From DATKCN01 sp035513175 (GTDB lineage: Bacteria > Chloroflexota > Chloroflexia > Thermomicrobiales > CFX8), in the NCBI GenBank assembly GCA_035513175.1, contig DATKCN010000164.1, positions 1 through 18,376 on the forward strand: a stretch of 18,376 bases of DNA, given 5' to 3'. The notes below the pieces were generated by a model. That model made no database searches. It saw only the letters and a program-made list of their open reading frames with translations, and was not told the origin of the DNA. Position 1 is the first letter of the stretch. Each line of letters starts with the position of its first letter. Positions 7,827-14,014 of the stretch are shown here, one piece after another. A program made the translations under genes and the position numbers.

Positions 7827-8653
7827 CGCCGGATCTGCTCGACCCGCGGCACAGGCAGGCGCTCGACGCGCTGGCAGCGGTCATGCAGTCGCGGCGGCCG
7901 GTGGTGGCCTTCACCGGCGCGGGCATCTCGACCGAATCCGGCATTCCGGATTACCGAGGTCCGAACGGGTTGTGGACGACCGGCGCCGCCAGGCCGGTGG
8001 AGTACAGCGAGTTCATGTCCGATCCAGAGGCCCGCATGCGCTGGTGGCAGGCGCTGCCCGAGCGGGTGGCGAGCAGCCAGCAGCGGGCGCCGAACGCCGG
8101 GCACGGGGCGCTGGCGCGCCTGGAGCGCCACGGCGTGCTGGCCGCCACGATCACCCAGAACATCGATGGCCTGCATCTGGACGCCGGCGCCAGCCCCGAG
8201 CGGGTGATCGAGCTGCACGGCAACGCGCGCACGATCCGCTGCACCTCCTGCGGGCGCGTATACCCCATCCAGAAGTTCGTCGAGCTGGCGCCAACGCTGG
8301 AAGCGCCGCCGAGCTGCCCCGCCTGCGGGGGCATCCTGAAATCGGGCACGGTCGCGTTCGGCGAGCCGATGCCACGGCGGGCGATTCAGGCAGCGCTGGC
8401 AGTGGCCCGTGAGGCGGCGGTGATGCTGGTAGTCGGCTCGACGTTGCTGGTGCACCCTGCCGCGCGCGTCCCGGCGCTGGCGCGCGAGAGCGGGGCGTAT
8501 CTGGCGATCATCAACATCGGGGAAACGGCGCTGGACGACGAGGCGGACCTGCGGCTGGAAGCCCCGGCCGGTCCGGCTCTGTCGTACCTAGCGGAGCGGG
8601 TGGTTGGACCTCACCCCCCAACCCCCTCTCCTACGAGGAGAGGGGGAGAGTAG
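7823..8653 (+). CDS. Sirtuin (SIR2 family) NAD-dependent protein deacylase, 276 aa
   Basis: This is a canonical sirtuin that removes acyl groups from lysines using NAD. Visible motifs are GAGIST (32-37), GIPDYRG (40-46), TQNIDGLH (111-118), catalytic His132 in LHGNA, a zinc-binding set Cys140/Cys143 and Cys165/Cys168, then SGTVAFGE (174-181) and VGSTLLVHPAAR (204-215). The zinc finger and His mark a metabolic/regulatory deacylase rather than the SIR2 NADase domains of defence systems. I place the start at the GTG overlapping the preceding stop (GTGA), because upstream sequence in this frame is not conserved-looking. The last 13 or so residues (HPPTPSPTRRGGE) are encoded by a palindromic repeat, so the natural C-terminus was probably extended by repeat insertion. 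Confidence 0.93.
   Translation: MTPDLLDPRHRQALDALAAVMQSRRPVVAFTGAGISTESGIPDYRGPNGLWTTGAARPVEYSEFMSDPEARMRWWQALPERVASSQQRAPNAGHGALARLERHGVLAATITQNIDGLHLDAGASPERVIELHGNARTIRCTSCGRVYPIQKFVELAPTLEAPPSCPACGGILKSGTVAFGEPMPRRAIQAALAVAREAAVMLVVGSTLLVHPAARVPALARESGAYLAIINIGETALDDEADLRLEAPAGPALSYLAERVVGPHPPTPSPTRRGGE
8622..8646. repeat. 10-bp perfect palindrome at the sirtuin/MBL junction
   Basis: CCCCCTCTCC (8622-8631) and GGAGAGGGGG (8637-8646) are perfectly complementary around the loop TACGA. The left arm, loop and right arm all lie inside the sirtuin coding sequence. The right arm plus the next bases (GGGGGAGAG) also form the purine-rich ribosome-binding site of the next gene. Sequences of the form CCCCCTCTCC-loop-GGAGAGGGGG are familiar as dispersed repeats in several bacterial genomes. 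Confidence 0.75.
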
Positions 8654-8657
8654 GGTG

Positions 8658-9515
8658 GTGGAGTTTGTGCTGCTGGGGACGGCGCAGGACGGAGGGCTGC
8701 CGCATGCGGGGTGTAATTGCGCTCAGTGCGGGCGGGCGCGGCGGGATTGGTCGTTCCGGCGGCATCCAGCGGCGGCGGGGGTGGTCTCGGACGGCGAGCG
8801 GCTGCTGATCGACGCGACCAGCGCATTCGCCGACCAGCTCCAGCTGTTGTGGGAGTGGGCGGGCGGGAAACCGGAGACCGAGGGACGGCACGGCGCGCCG
8901 GAGACGATTCTCATTACCCACGCGCACACCGGCCATTACGTGGGGCTGTGGCAGCTCGACCGCTCGGTGATGGCCGCCAACGGAGCGCGGGTCGTCGGGC
9001 CGCCACGCACGATCGCCCTGCTGGCCGCCAACGAGCCGTGGGCGACGATGCAGCGCGAGGGCTTTCTGCGGCTGGAGCCGCTGGAGCCCAACGTCGCCCA
9101 CCCGTTGTTGCCGGACGTGAACGTGACGCTGCTGCCCGTGCCACACCGCGCCGAGTGGGGCGCCGACACGGTCGCCGTGAGGGTCGATGGGCCGGCCGCG
9201 TCCGTGCTGTATCTGCCGGACATCGACCAGTGGCACGAGTGGGATGTCGATCTCGGCGAGGCGGTTGGCAGCGTCAGCGTCGCGTATCTGGATGGCACGT
9301 TCTGGGACCGGCCGCTGCGTCCGGGGGTGCCGCACCCGCCGGTGCTGGAGACGATGGAGCGCCTCGAAGCGGCGGTTGCGGCCGGGCGCACGAAGGTGTC
9401 CTTCATCCATCTGAACCACTCCAACCCGGCGGTGGACCCGGACAGCGCCGAGGCGGAGGAGGTCCGGCGCCGTGGCTTCTCGATCGGGCGGGAGGGGGAC
9501 GCGGTTCGCCTGTAG
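8658..9515 (+). CDS. PqqB-like metallo-beta-lactamase-fold protein
   Basis: The protein has a metallo-beta-lactamase fold of the PqqB type: VEFVLLGTAQDGGLP at the start, a Cys cluster AGCNCAQC near residue 20, THAHTGHYVGL (the HxHxGHY form seen in PqqB, lacking the Asp of the usual HxHxDH), and C-terminal IHLNHSNPAV. PqqB acts in pyrroloquinoline quinone synthesis, but no other pqq gene is nearby, and PqqB-like homologues occur in organisms without PQQ, so the substrate is unknown. Start choice: adjacent GTG codons at 8655 and 8658 follow the GGGGGAGAG site; 8658 gives the better spacing and removes residues that are only repeat-encoded. The gene begins 4 bp after the sirtuin stop, so co-expression is likely. 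Confidence 0.85.
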   Translation: MEFVLLGTAQDGGLPHAGCNCAQCGRARRDWSFRRHPAAAGVVSDGERLLIDATSAFADQLQLLWEWAGGKPETEGRHGAPETILITHAHTGHYVGLWQLDRSVMAANGARVVGPPRTIALLAANEPWATMQREGFLRLEPLEPNVAHPLLPDVNVTLLPVPHRAEWGADTVAVRVDGPAASVLYLPDIDQWHEWDVDLGEAVGSVSVAYLDGTFWDRPLRPGVPHPPVLETMERLEAAVAAGRTKVSFIHLNHSNPAVDPDSAEAEEVRRRGFSIGREGDAVRL

Positions 9516-9584
9516 CGGGGAATCGGGGGGACCGATCCGCCGTTGCGAAAGAGCGTGTCGCCGTCATTCGCGGAAAGGCTCCTG

Positions 9585-10514
9585 ATGCCCGCCAACACCG
9601 GACCTGCAGTCGGTCAGCGCTTCCCCACCTTTGCATTGCCCGACCAGCATGGGTGGACGATCGACTTCGACGCGTCCCGCGCGGGCCGCGAGGCGATCGT
9701 CGTGTTCTATCGCTCGGCCGACTGGTGACCATATTGTAAAGCGCAGCTCGTCGAGCTGCAGTCAAAGCTGCCTGAGCTGACCGCGCGCGGCACTGCCGTA
9801 TACGCCATTTCCTACGACGCCGTTGAGGTGCTGCAGCGCTTCGCGGGCGAGCGCGGCGTCACCTACCCGCTGTTGTCGGACGAGGGCAGCGCGTTCATTC
9901 GCGCGGCGGGCGTCTTCAATGAAAGCAACGCGCCGGACAGCCGCGCATTTGGCACGCCACATCCGGGGACGTTCGTCATCGACGCCGGGGGGCGTGTCGA
10001 ATCGAAGGCGTTTCACGACTCGAACTACATCCGGGATTCGTCGGCCACGGCCTTGCGCGAGATGCTGGGACTCGACACGGCATTGGGACCGGTGGCAGAG
10101 TGGGACGCGGGCCACATACTGCTCCGGGCGTCGCTGGACACCGGCGTCTTCGTCCGCCAGCGGCGTGTCGGGTGGCGTGTCGCCATCGCGCTGCCAGAAG
10201 GGCTCCATATCTACGGCAGTCCCGTTCAGGACGGCTTCGTGTCTGTCGGGATTGATGTCAGTGTGCCGGAGGGGGTCGTGGTTGATGGGCCGCGTTACCC
10301 GGCGCCGGAGTACGCCAGCTTCCCGTTCGTCGACGGCGCGGTCCCGGTCTACCACGGGGTGTTCGAGGTCACCGGGGGCGTGACGTTCGCCGACATTCGC
10401 GAGGATGTTGAGGTCGGGGTAACCGTGCGGTATCAGGCCTGCTCCGACACCGAGTGCTTCGCGCCAGCGGTCGCGCGTGTGTCGCTCCCGATTCGATACG
10501 AGGCCTTTGGCTGA
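9585..10514 (+). CDS. Putative selenoprotein: redoxin (UxxC) fused to a DsbD-alpha-like domain, 309 aa with Sec48
   Basis: Read through the in-frame TGA at 9726-9728, this is one continuous gene. Residues 1-165 are an AhpC/TSA-type redoxin (VGQRFPTFALPDQHG, VVFYRSADW-U-PYCKAQL, AISYDAVEVLQRFAGE, PGTFVIDAGGRV). The TGA falls at residue 48, where homologues I know have Cys in DWCPYC, giving a Sec-x-x-Cys redox pair with Cys51. Residues 170-309 resemble the DsbD N-terminal (alpha) domain: WRVAIALPEGLHIYG and the pair Cys286/Cys291 in YQACSDTECF. The fused domain could pass electrons to or from the redoxin. No signal peptide is visible. AAAGG precedes the ATG by six bases. A SECIS-like hairpin follows the TGA. 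The alternative, a nonsense mutation, is less likely because the frame stays intact for 261 codons afterwards and the stop sits exactly on the catalytic position. Confidence 0.85.
9726..9759 (+). promoter_or_regulatory. Sec codon (TGA) and bacterial SECIS-like hairpin
   Basis: The TGA at 9726-9728 is followed by GCAGCTC (9743-9749), loop GTC (9750-9752) and GAGCTGC (9753-9759), a perfect 7-bp stem. Twenty-one bases separate the TGA from the loop, and the loop begins with G followed by U. These fit what is known of bacterial SECIS elements read by SelB: a short apical loop with an early G, about 16-37 nt from the codon, within coding sequence. Confidence 0.7.
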
Positions 10515-10630
10515 CGCGCGGCAGGGGGTACTGGTCACGTCTGATAGGGTTGAAGCTGGTAACGGGCCAACCGCATGCCGCCCGACCGGCGGGATGCGGA
10601 GACGACGAACCGCAGAGAGGACGGCGCCAT

Positions 10631-10906
10631 ATGGTGCAGGTCACAGATCAGGCGTTGGACCAGCTGGAAGCGTTGCGCGATCAGATTTCGCTGACGCCGG
10701 AGCAGTCCGTGACGCTGGTTCCCAACGACGGCGGCGAGCTGGGATTCGCCATTTCGACCCCGGAGAGCGCCGACGAGATCGTCGAGCGCGACGGTAAGCC
10801 GCTGGTCGCGATTCCGCAGCGGCTGGTCGAGCCGTTGAAGAACGTGGTCATCGACTACGTCGACACCCCGGAGCAGCAGGGCTTCACCCTCAACGAGCAG
10901 GCATAA
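10631..10906 (+). CDS. HesB/IscA-like small protein lacking the iron-sulfur cysteines, 91 aa
   Basis: The 91-residue product follows the layout of the HesB/IscA (A-type carrier) fold: VTDQALDQLEAL at the start, a central strand pattern SADEIVERDGKPLVAI, and the C-terminal IDYVDTPEQQGFTL resembling the lDyv...GFxi motif. A-type carriers bind iron-sulfur clusters through three cysteines; this protein has no cysteine at all, so it cannot bind a cluster in that way and may be a structural or regulatory relative. I start it at the ATG at 10631, behind GAGAGGA; the longer upstream reading has no coding character. It follows the putative selenoprotein by 116 bp and ends 28 bp before a strong terminator hairpin. 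Confidence 0.75.
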   Translation: MVQVTDQALDQLEALRDQISLTPEQSVTLVPNDGGELGFAISTPESADEIVERDGKPLVAIPQRLVEPLKNVVIDYVDTPEQQGFTLNEQA

Positions 10907-10933
10907 GCCGCTCCGGAACCAGACGCACGACGC

Positions 10934-10972
10934 GCGACGGGCTGGGCAATGTGCCCGGCCTGTCGCCATTTT
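10934..10972 (+). terminator. Intrinsic-type terminator after the HesB-like gene
   Basis: A 15-bp stem (10934-10948 with 10952-10966, two G-U wobbles) closes a 3-nt ATG loop and is followed by CATTTT (10967-10972). It begins 28 bp after the stop of the HesB-like gene. GC-rich stem, tiny loop and short T-run make it the best terminator candidate in the window, ending the gene run that starts at 7332. Confidence 0.65.
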
Positions 10973-10986
10973 CGGCCGCGAGAGAG

Positions 10987-11026
10987 TTAGACCGCCAATT
11001 GGCGGTGTAAGGTCTTGGCGGTCTAA
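10987..11026 (+). repeat. Three-armed palindromic element, copy 1
   Basis: Arm 1 TTAGACCGCCAA (10987-10998) is followed directly by arm 2 TTGGCGGTGTAA (10999-11010), four bases GGTC, and arm 3 TTGGCGGTCTAA (11015-11026). Arm 1 pairs with arm 2 at 11 of 12 positions and with arm 3 at all 12, giving two mutually exclusive pairings. A closely matching copy lies at 15584-15625 on the other strand. Confidence 0.8.
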
Positions 11027-11060
11027 CCCCGGCTATGTCAAAGTTGCGTGAGTGTCGACC

Positions 11061-11136
11061 GGCAGCGGCGTGTGCGGGCCTTGGCGACGGTTCGACGGGG
11101 CCGGGTGGCCAACCGGGCGCATTGCCATGCAGCCCT
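11061..11136 (-). repeat. GGGCGCAT palindrome family, copy a
   Basis: The core GGGCGCAT-TGCC-ATGC(A)GCCC spans 11115-11135 with one extra A in the right arm. The preceding bases from CGGCAGCGG (11061) align over roughly the same length with the stretch before the copy at 14018-14094, so the element is about 76 bp and the core is only its end. Orientation is given as the strand reading GGGGCGCATGGCAATG, the minus strand here. Confidence 0.65.
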
Positions 11137-11167
11137 GCCGAGCGGCGCCGTGCTGGCAGGCGGGTTC

Positions 11168-11209
11168 TAAAGGACGACAACTGTCGTTGTTAAGGTTTGT
11201 CGTCCTTGG
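11168..11209 (+). repeat. Three-armed palindromic element, divergent copy 3
   Basis: Arm 1 AAGGACGACAA (11170-11180) pairs perfectly with arm 3 TTGTCGTCCTT (11197-11207). An intervening arm 2 (CTGTCGTTGTTAA) also pairs with arm 1 through ACGACA/TGTCGT. The order of arms and the TTAAGGT joint match the element at 10987-11026 although the arm sequences differ, which looks like covariation around a kept structure. Confidence 0.6.
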
Positions 11210-11388
11210 CCCTTCCACGTCACATTTACTCCGACGCTGCCCGCGCACCGTCATGACCCTCGTCCCGGCGTGCTCTGGTAGTACGATAGGCGCGCTTCCC
11301 AACGCGTCCGGCTTGCGTGGCAATCGCGGCTGGCGGCTCATGGGAACCCAATCCGTCTCCATATCTCAAGGATGTTGAGGAGCACACG

Positions 11389-12030
11389 ATGGACGTCTAT
11401 GAAGCGCTGTACACCACCCGCGCGATGCGTCGCCTGAAGCCCGATCCGATCCCGCTCGACGCGCAAGCGCGCATTCTGGACGCGGCGATTCGCGCGCCGA
11501 GCGGCAGCAACTCCCAGCCGTGGCATTTTCTGCTGGTTGACGACCCCGGCCTCAAGCGGCACCTCGCGCCGCTGGTTGAGGCAGTCTGGAACCAGCGGAC
11601 CGACGCCAGCGCCAGTGCCAGCGCGCGTCCGGCGGCCGCGCCGATGCCCGCGGCGATGTCCCGGTCGGTCGGGCATCTGGTCGAGCATTTCGCGCAGGTC
11701 CCGCTGCTGTTCTTCGGCTTCGGGCAACCGGAGAGGCACAGCTCCGTCTATCCGGCGTTGTGGAACGCGCAGCTGGCGGCCCGCGCCGAGGGGATCGGCA
11801 GCACGCTGACGACCTTCTTCAACCGCTTTCCCGAGGAGACCTTCGCGATCCTCGGCGTGCCGGAGGACGAGGGCTGGCAGGTGTACGGCTGCCTGACGAT
11901 GGGCTACCCGACCGGCCGCTGGGGCGTGGCGGCACGGCGGCCGGCGCACGAGGTCGCGGGGCGCAACGGGTGGGACGCGCCGCTGGGCTTTGACGCCTCG
12001 GAGCCGCTGTGGAGTCCGCAAGCGACGTAG
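11389..12030 (+). CDS. Nitroreductase-family FMN enzyme, paralogue 1, 213 aa
   Basis: The protein is a flavin (FMN) oxidoreductase of the nitroreductase family: MDVYEALYTTRAMRRLK with the N-terminal FMN-phosphate-binding TTRAMRR, then RAPSGSNSQPWHFLLVDD (38-55), and the C-terminal ILGVPEDEGWQVYGCLTMGYP...RWGVAARRP. Such enzymes reduce nitro groups, quinones or related electrophiles with NAD(P)H; substrate cannot be predicted. An Ala/Ser-rich low-complexity insert (about 72-90) separates the two halves and differs from the paralogue. The ATG at 11389 has GAGGAG six bases upstream, favouring it over earlier starts. It is followed by a GNAT gene and then a second nitroreductase with a nearly identical 3' part. 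Confidence 0.9.
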   Translation: MDVYEALYTTRAMRRLKPDPIPLDAQARILDAAIRAPSGSNSQPWHFLLVDDPGLKRHLAPLVEAVWNQRTDASASASARPAAAPMPAAMSRSVGHLVEHFAQVPLLFFGFGQPERHSSVYPALWNAQLAARAEGIGSTLTTFFNRFPEETFAILGVPEDEGWQVYGCLTMGYPTGRWGVAARRPAHEVAGRNGWDAPLGFDASEPLWSPQAT

Positions 12031-12053
12031 CGGCCCGGCTGGGCAGGGAGCGT

Positions 12054-12593
12054 ATGACGATTGATCGGCTGGAGACATCCCGTCTGATTCTGCGACGACC
12101 AACCGTCGCCGACATCGAGACGATCCACGCCATCCACAGCGATCCACGCACGCTGGAGCACAATCCGGGTGACGCGCTGGCGAGCAGGGAGGAAGCGATC
12201 GAGCGGTTCCGGCGCTGGGATGCGCATTGGGACGCTGAAAACATCGGCTACTTCAGCGTGGACCTGCGGGATGATGACGGCACGATCGGATTCTGCGGGG
12301 TGAAGCTCGTGACGTTCCAGGGCCAGCGGGTGCTGAACCTGTTCTACCGCTTCGACCCCCGCTGGTGGGGCCAGGGGTATGCCGGTGAGGCTGCCGGCGC
12401 TCTCCTGTCGTTCGTTGAGCGGGAGCTATCGCACCTGCCGCTGATCGCGAAGGTGCGGCCGGAGAATGTGGCCTCGCATCACATCGTGGCGCGGCTGGGG
12501 ATGGTCGAGCAACCAGCGCTCGCCGAAGTCGGCGAAGATGGCTACGAGCAGGTCTATACGCTCCGCTGGCCGGAGCGCGACGGATCGCTGTGA
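12054..12593 (+). CDS. GNAT acetyltransferase, RimJ/RimL-like, 179 aa
   Basis: This is an acetyl-CoA-dependent N-acetyltransferase of the RimJ/RimL-type GNAT group. It opens with LETSRLILRRPTVADIETI, has the acetyl-CoA pyrophosphate loop WWGQGYAGEAAGALL (about 108-122), and ends with RPENVASHHIVARLGM, the usual NxxSxxVxxKLGF-type motif. The group acetylates protein N-termini, small amines or antibiotics. I start it at ATG 12054 (AGGGAG immediately upstream) rather than the GTG at 12009, which would overlap the nitroreductase. It lies 23 bp after nitroreductase 1 and 24 bp before nitroreductase 2, so the three are likely one operon. Confidence 0.88.
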   Translation: MTIDRLETSRLILRRPTVADIETIHAIHSDPRTLEHNPGDALASREEAIERFRRWDAHWDAENIGYFSVDLRDDDGTIGFCGVKLVTFQGQRVLNLFYRFDPRWWGQGYAGEAAGALLSFVERELSHLPLIAKVRPENVASHHIVARLGMVEQPALAEVGEDGYEQVYTLRWPERDGSL

Positions 12594-12617
12594 CGTTGAC
12601 GGGAGCAGGAGGACGTG

Positions 12618-13256
12618 ATGGATGTCTATGAAGCACTCTATACGACGCGGGCGATGCGACGGCTGAAGGCCGACCCCGTGCCTTTGGAGGTTCAGGCGCG
12701 CATCCTTGACGCGGCGATCCGCGCGCCGAGCGGGAGCAATACCCAACCGTGGCACTTTCTGCTGGTGGATGACGAGGGGATCAGGCAACAGCTTGCGCCG
12801 CTGTACCTGGCGGTCTGGCAGCAGCGGCTCGACAACGAGTTCGGCAATCATCCACCGGCGCGGGAGCTCACCAACCCGGTGCTGCGTTCGGCGGGGCATC
12901 TGGCGGAGCATTTCGCGGAGACGCCGTTGCTGTTCTTCGGCTTCGCCAAGGGTGAGGCGGGCGGCTCGATCTTCCCGGCGCTGTGGAGCGCGCAACTGGC
13001 GGCGCGCGCGGAGGGGGTGGGCAGCACGCTGACGACGTTTCTCAACCGGCAGCAGGCGGCGGTCTTTCCGATCCTCGGCGTGCCGGAGGATGAGGGGTGG
13101 CAGATGTACGGCTGCCTGACGATGGGCTACCCGACCGGGCGCTGGGGCGTGGCGGCACGGCGGCCGGCGCACGAGGTGGCGGGCCGCAATCGCTGGAACG
13201 GCGCGCTGGGGTTCGACGTGTCGCGGCCCATTTGGAAGCCGGATCCCGCATTGTAG
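12618..13256 (+). CDS. Nitroreductase-family FMN enzyme, paralogue 2, 212 aa
   Basis: This is a close paralogue of the enzyme at 11389-12030, with the same FMN motifs (TTRAMRR, RAPSGSNTQPWHFLLVDD, ILGVPEDEGW, TGRWGVAARRPAHEVAGRN). The two differ mainly in the middle (LAVWQQRLDNEFGNHPP against an Ala-rich insert) and at the C-terminus, so substrate ranges may differ. AGGAGG lies five bases before ATG 12618. The stop codon TAG (13254-13256) is also the beginning of a dispersed palindromic repeat (GTAGGGGCGCAT), so a repeat abuts or replaced the natural 3' end. Nucleotide identity is much higher in the 3' part than in the 5' part. Confidence 0.9.
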   Translation: MDVYEALYTTRAMRRLKADPVPLEVQARILDAAIRAPSGSNTQPWHFLLVDDEGIRQQLAPLYLAVWQQRLDNEFGNHPPARELTNPVLRSAGHLAEHFAETPLLFFGFAKGEAGGSIFPALWSAQLAARAEGVGSTLTTFLNRQQAAVFPILGVPEDEGWQMYGCLTMGYPTGRWGVAARRPAHEVAGRNRWNGALGFDVSRPIWKPDPAL

Positions 13257-13379
13257 GGGCGCATGGCAATGCGCCCGGCTGGAGGCCCGGCTTCGTTACC
13301 GCGCCACGATACGTCGGACGCCGCGCTGCTGGTCCGGGGGCGTAGTATCCGGCCGGGCGCATTGCCATGGGCCCCTACG
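13253..13379. repeat. Inverted pair of GGGCGCAT palindromes (copies b and c), MITE-like
   Basis: Copy b (plus strand, 13253-13282) has core GGGCGCAT-GGCA-ATGCGCCC at 13257-13276. Copy c (minus strand, 13350-13379) is nearly the same sequence with one arm base changed (ATGGGCCC). Over about 28 bases the two differ at only two or three positions. Together they bound about 127 bp without a gene, in the manner of a small inverted-repeat element. Confidence 0.7.
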
Positions 13380-13645
13380 GGTTTGTGGGGTTTTCCGCAG
13401 CCCGGCCCGTTGCCAGTCATTTCACTCGCTCCCGGACCGGCGCGTAGTGCGCCAGCAGCACGAGCAGCAGCAGCGCCGCGTCCGCGAGCGCTGTCCGGCG
13501 GGTCAATGGATAGCACGCCCATTCCACGAGTGAGACATGTGGTGGATGGTCTGGGAATTGCGAGTGTCTGCCCAGCGGGTGAGGGAGGACCGCAGTAGTT
13601 CACAGCGGTTCTGTGGCCCTGTCCACGCAATGCAACGGAGGAACC
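13257..13645. other. Intergenic region, repeats only
   Basis: After the inverted repeat pair, about 265 bp carry no convincing gene. A 36-codon minus-strand frame (13417-13527) would encode a Leu-rich helix but lacks a ribosome-binding site. The remainder shows nothing I can name apart from the ribosome-binding site (GGAGGA) of the next small gene. Confidence 0.5.
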
Positions 13646-13735
13646 ATGTCCACGACAACGTTGATCATCCTCATCATTGTCCTGCTGCTGCTCTTTGGTG
13701 GAGGCGGCTTCTTCTGGCGCGGGCGAGGGCGCTAA
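13646..13735 (+). CDS. Small hydrophobic membrane peptide, DUF3309-like, 29 aa
   Basis: The 29-residue product begins MSTTTLIILIIVLLLLF, a single membrane helix, continues GGGGFFW and ends with a basic RGRGR. It resembles the very short hydrophobic proteins grouped near DUF3309, which commonly have a poly-Leu/Ile helix followed by a Gly-rich turn; no function is known. The start is well supported: CGGAGGA lies five bases before the ATG. Its size puts it below most gene-calling cut-offs. It stands alone between repeat-rich regions, with a GC-rich hairpin 18 bp after the stop. Confidence 0.7.
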   Translation: MSTTTLIILIIVLLLLFGGGGFFWRGRGR

Positions 13736-13753
13736 GCGCTTCCCCGGCGCCCT

Positions 13754-13774
13754 GCGCGCCATAGTCAGGCGCGC
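13754..13774 (+). terminator. Hairpin after the small membrane peptide gene
   Basis: GCGCGCC (13754-13760) and GGCGCGC (13768-13774) pair perfectly around ATAGTCA, 18 bp after the stop of the 29-residue gene. No T-run follows, so intrinsic termination is uncertain. Confidence 0.35.
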
Positions 13775-14014
13775 GAGCGCGTGATGATCGCAGCCAGAGC
13801 GAGACACACGCCGGCTTCATCGTGGTGTCGATGATGGAGCGCAGCCTCTCGCAGATACTCCTAAGATTGACCTGCTCTCCGAGCCTGGCGTTGAATGCGG
13901 CGGGCGTCTACAGCGGACCAGCCACGGGGTGAACGCTGACGGGGCGGGGTGGTGGCATGGCGCTGGGGAGCGGTCGGGCGCATCGCGTGCGCCGGGCAGG
14001 ACAACGCGCCGATG

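Larger units (their letters stand above)
10907..11388. other. Repeat-rich intergenic region before the first nitroreductase
   Basis: No gene is called in these 482 bp. They hold the terminator at 10934-10972, two three-armed palindromic elements (10987-11026 and 11168-11209) and one copy of the GGGCGCAT palindrome family (11061-11136). No convincing promoter for the nitroreductase was identified, although TACGAT at 11281-11286 is -10-like. Confidence 0.6.

Noticed and set aside
743..8653. Anti-phage defence locus, because a TIR domain and a SIR2 protein occur in one window
   Set aside because: The two genes are over 3 kb apart on opposite strands. The TIR is part of a LuxR regulator, and the SIR2 protein has the zinc finger and catalytic His of a normal deacylase. 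No other defence genes are present.
8658..9515. A pyrroloquinoline quinone biosynthesis cluster, from the PqqB-like gene
   Set aside because: No pqqA, pqqC, pqqD or pqqE gene is nearby, and the flanking genes are unrelated to that pathway.
9585..9728. A short 47-residue redoxin fragment plus a separate downstream gene, or a pseudogene with a nonsense mutation
   Set aside because: The TGA sits exactly on the catalytic Cys position, no other frame damage is present, and a SECIS-like hairpin follows. Recoding explains all three.
10985..11028. Integron attC site, since GTTAGAC and GTCTAAC look like GTTRRRY and RYYYAAC
   Set aside because: The two motifs are in the wrong order for an attC site, the outer ends of the other copy are not conserved, and there is no cassette or integrase.
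13417..13527. Minus-strand 36-codon frame with a Leu-rich helix
   Set aside because: There is no ribosome-binding site and only GTG or TTG starts; too weak to call as a gene, though a small membrane peptide cannot be excluded.
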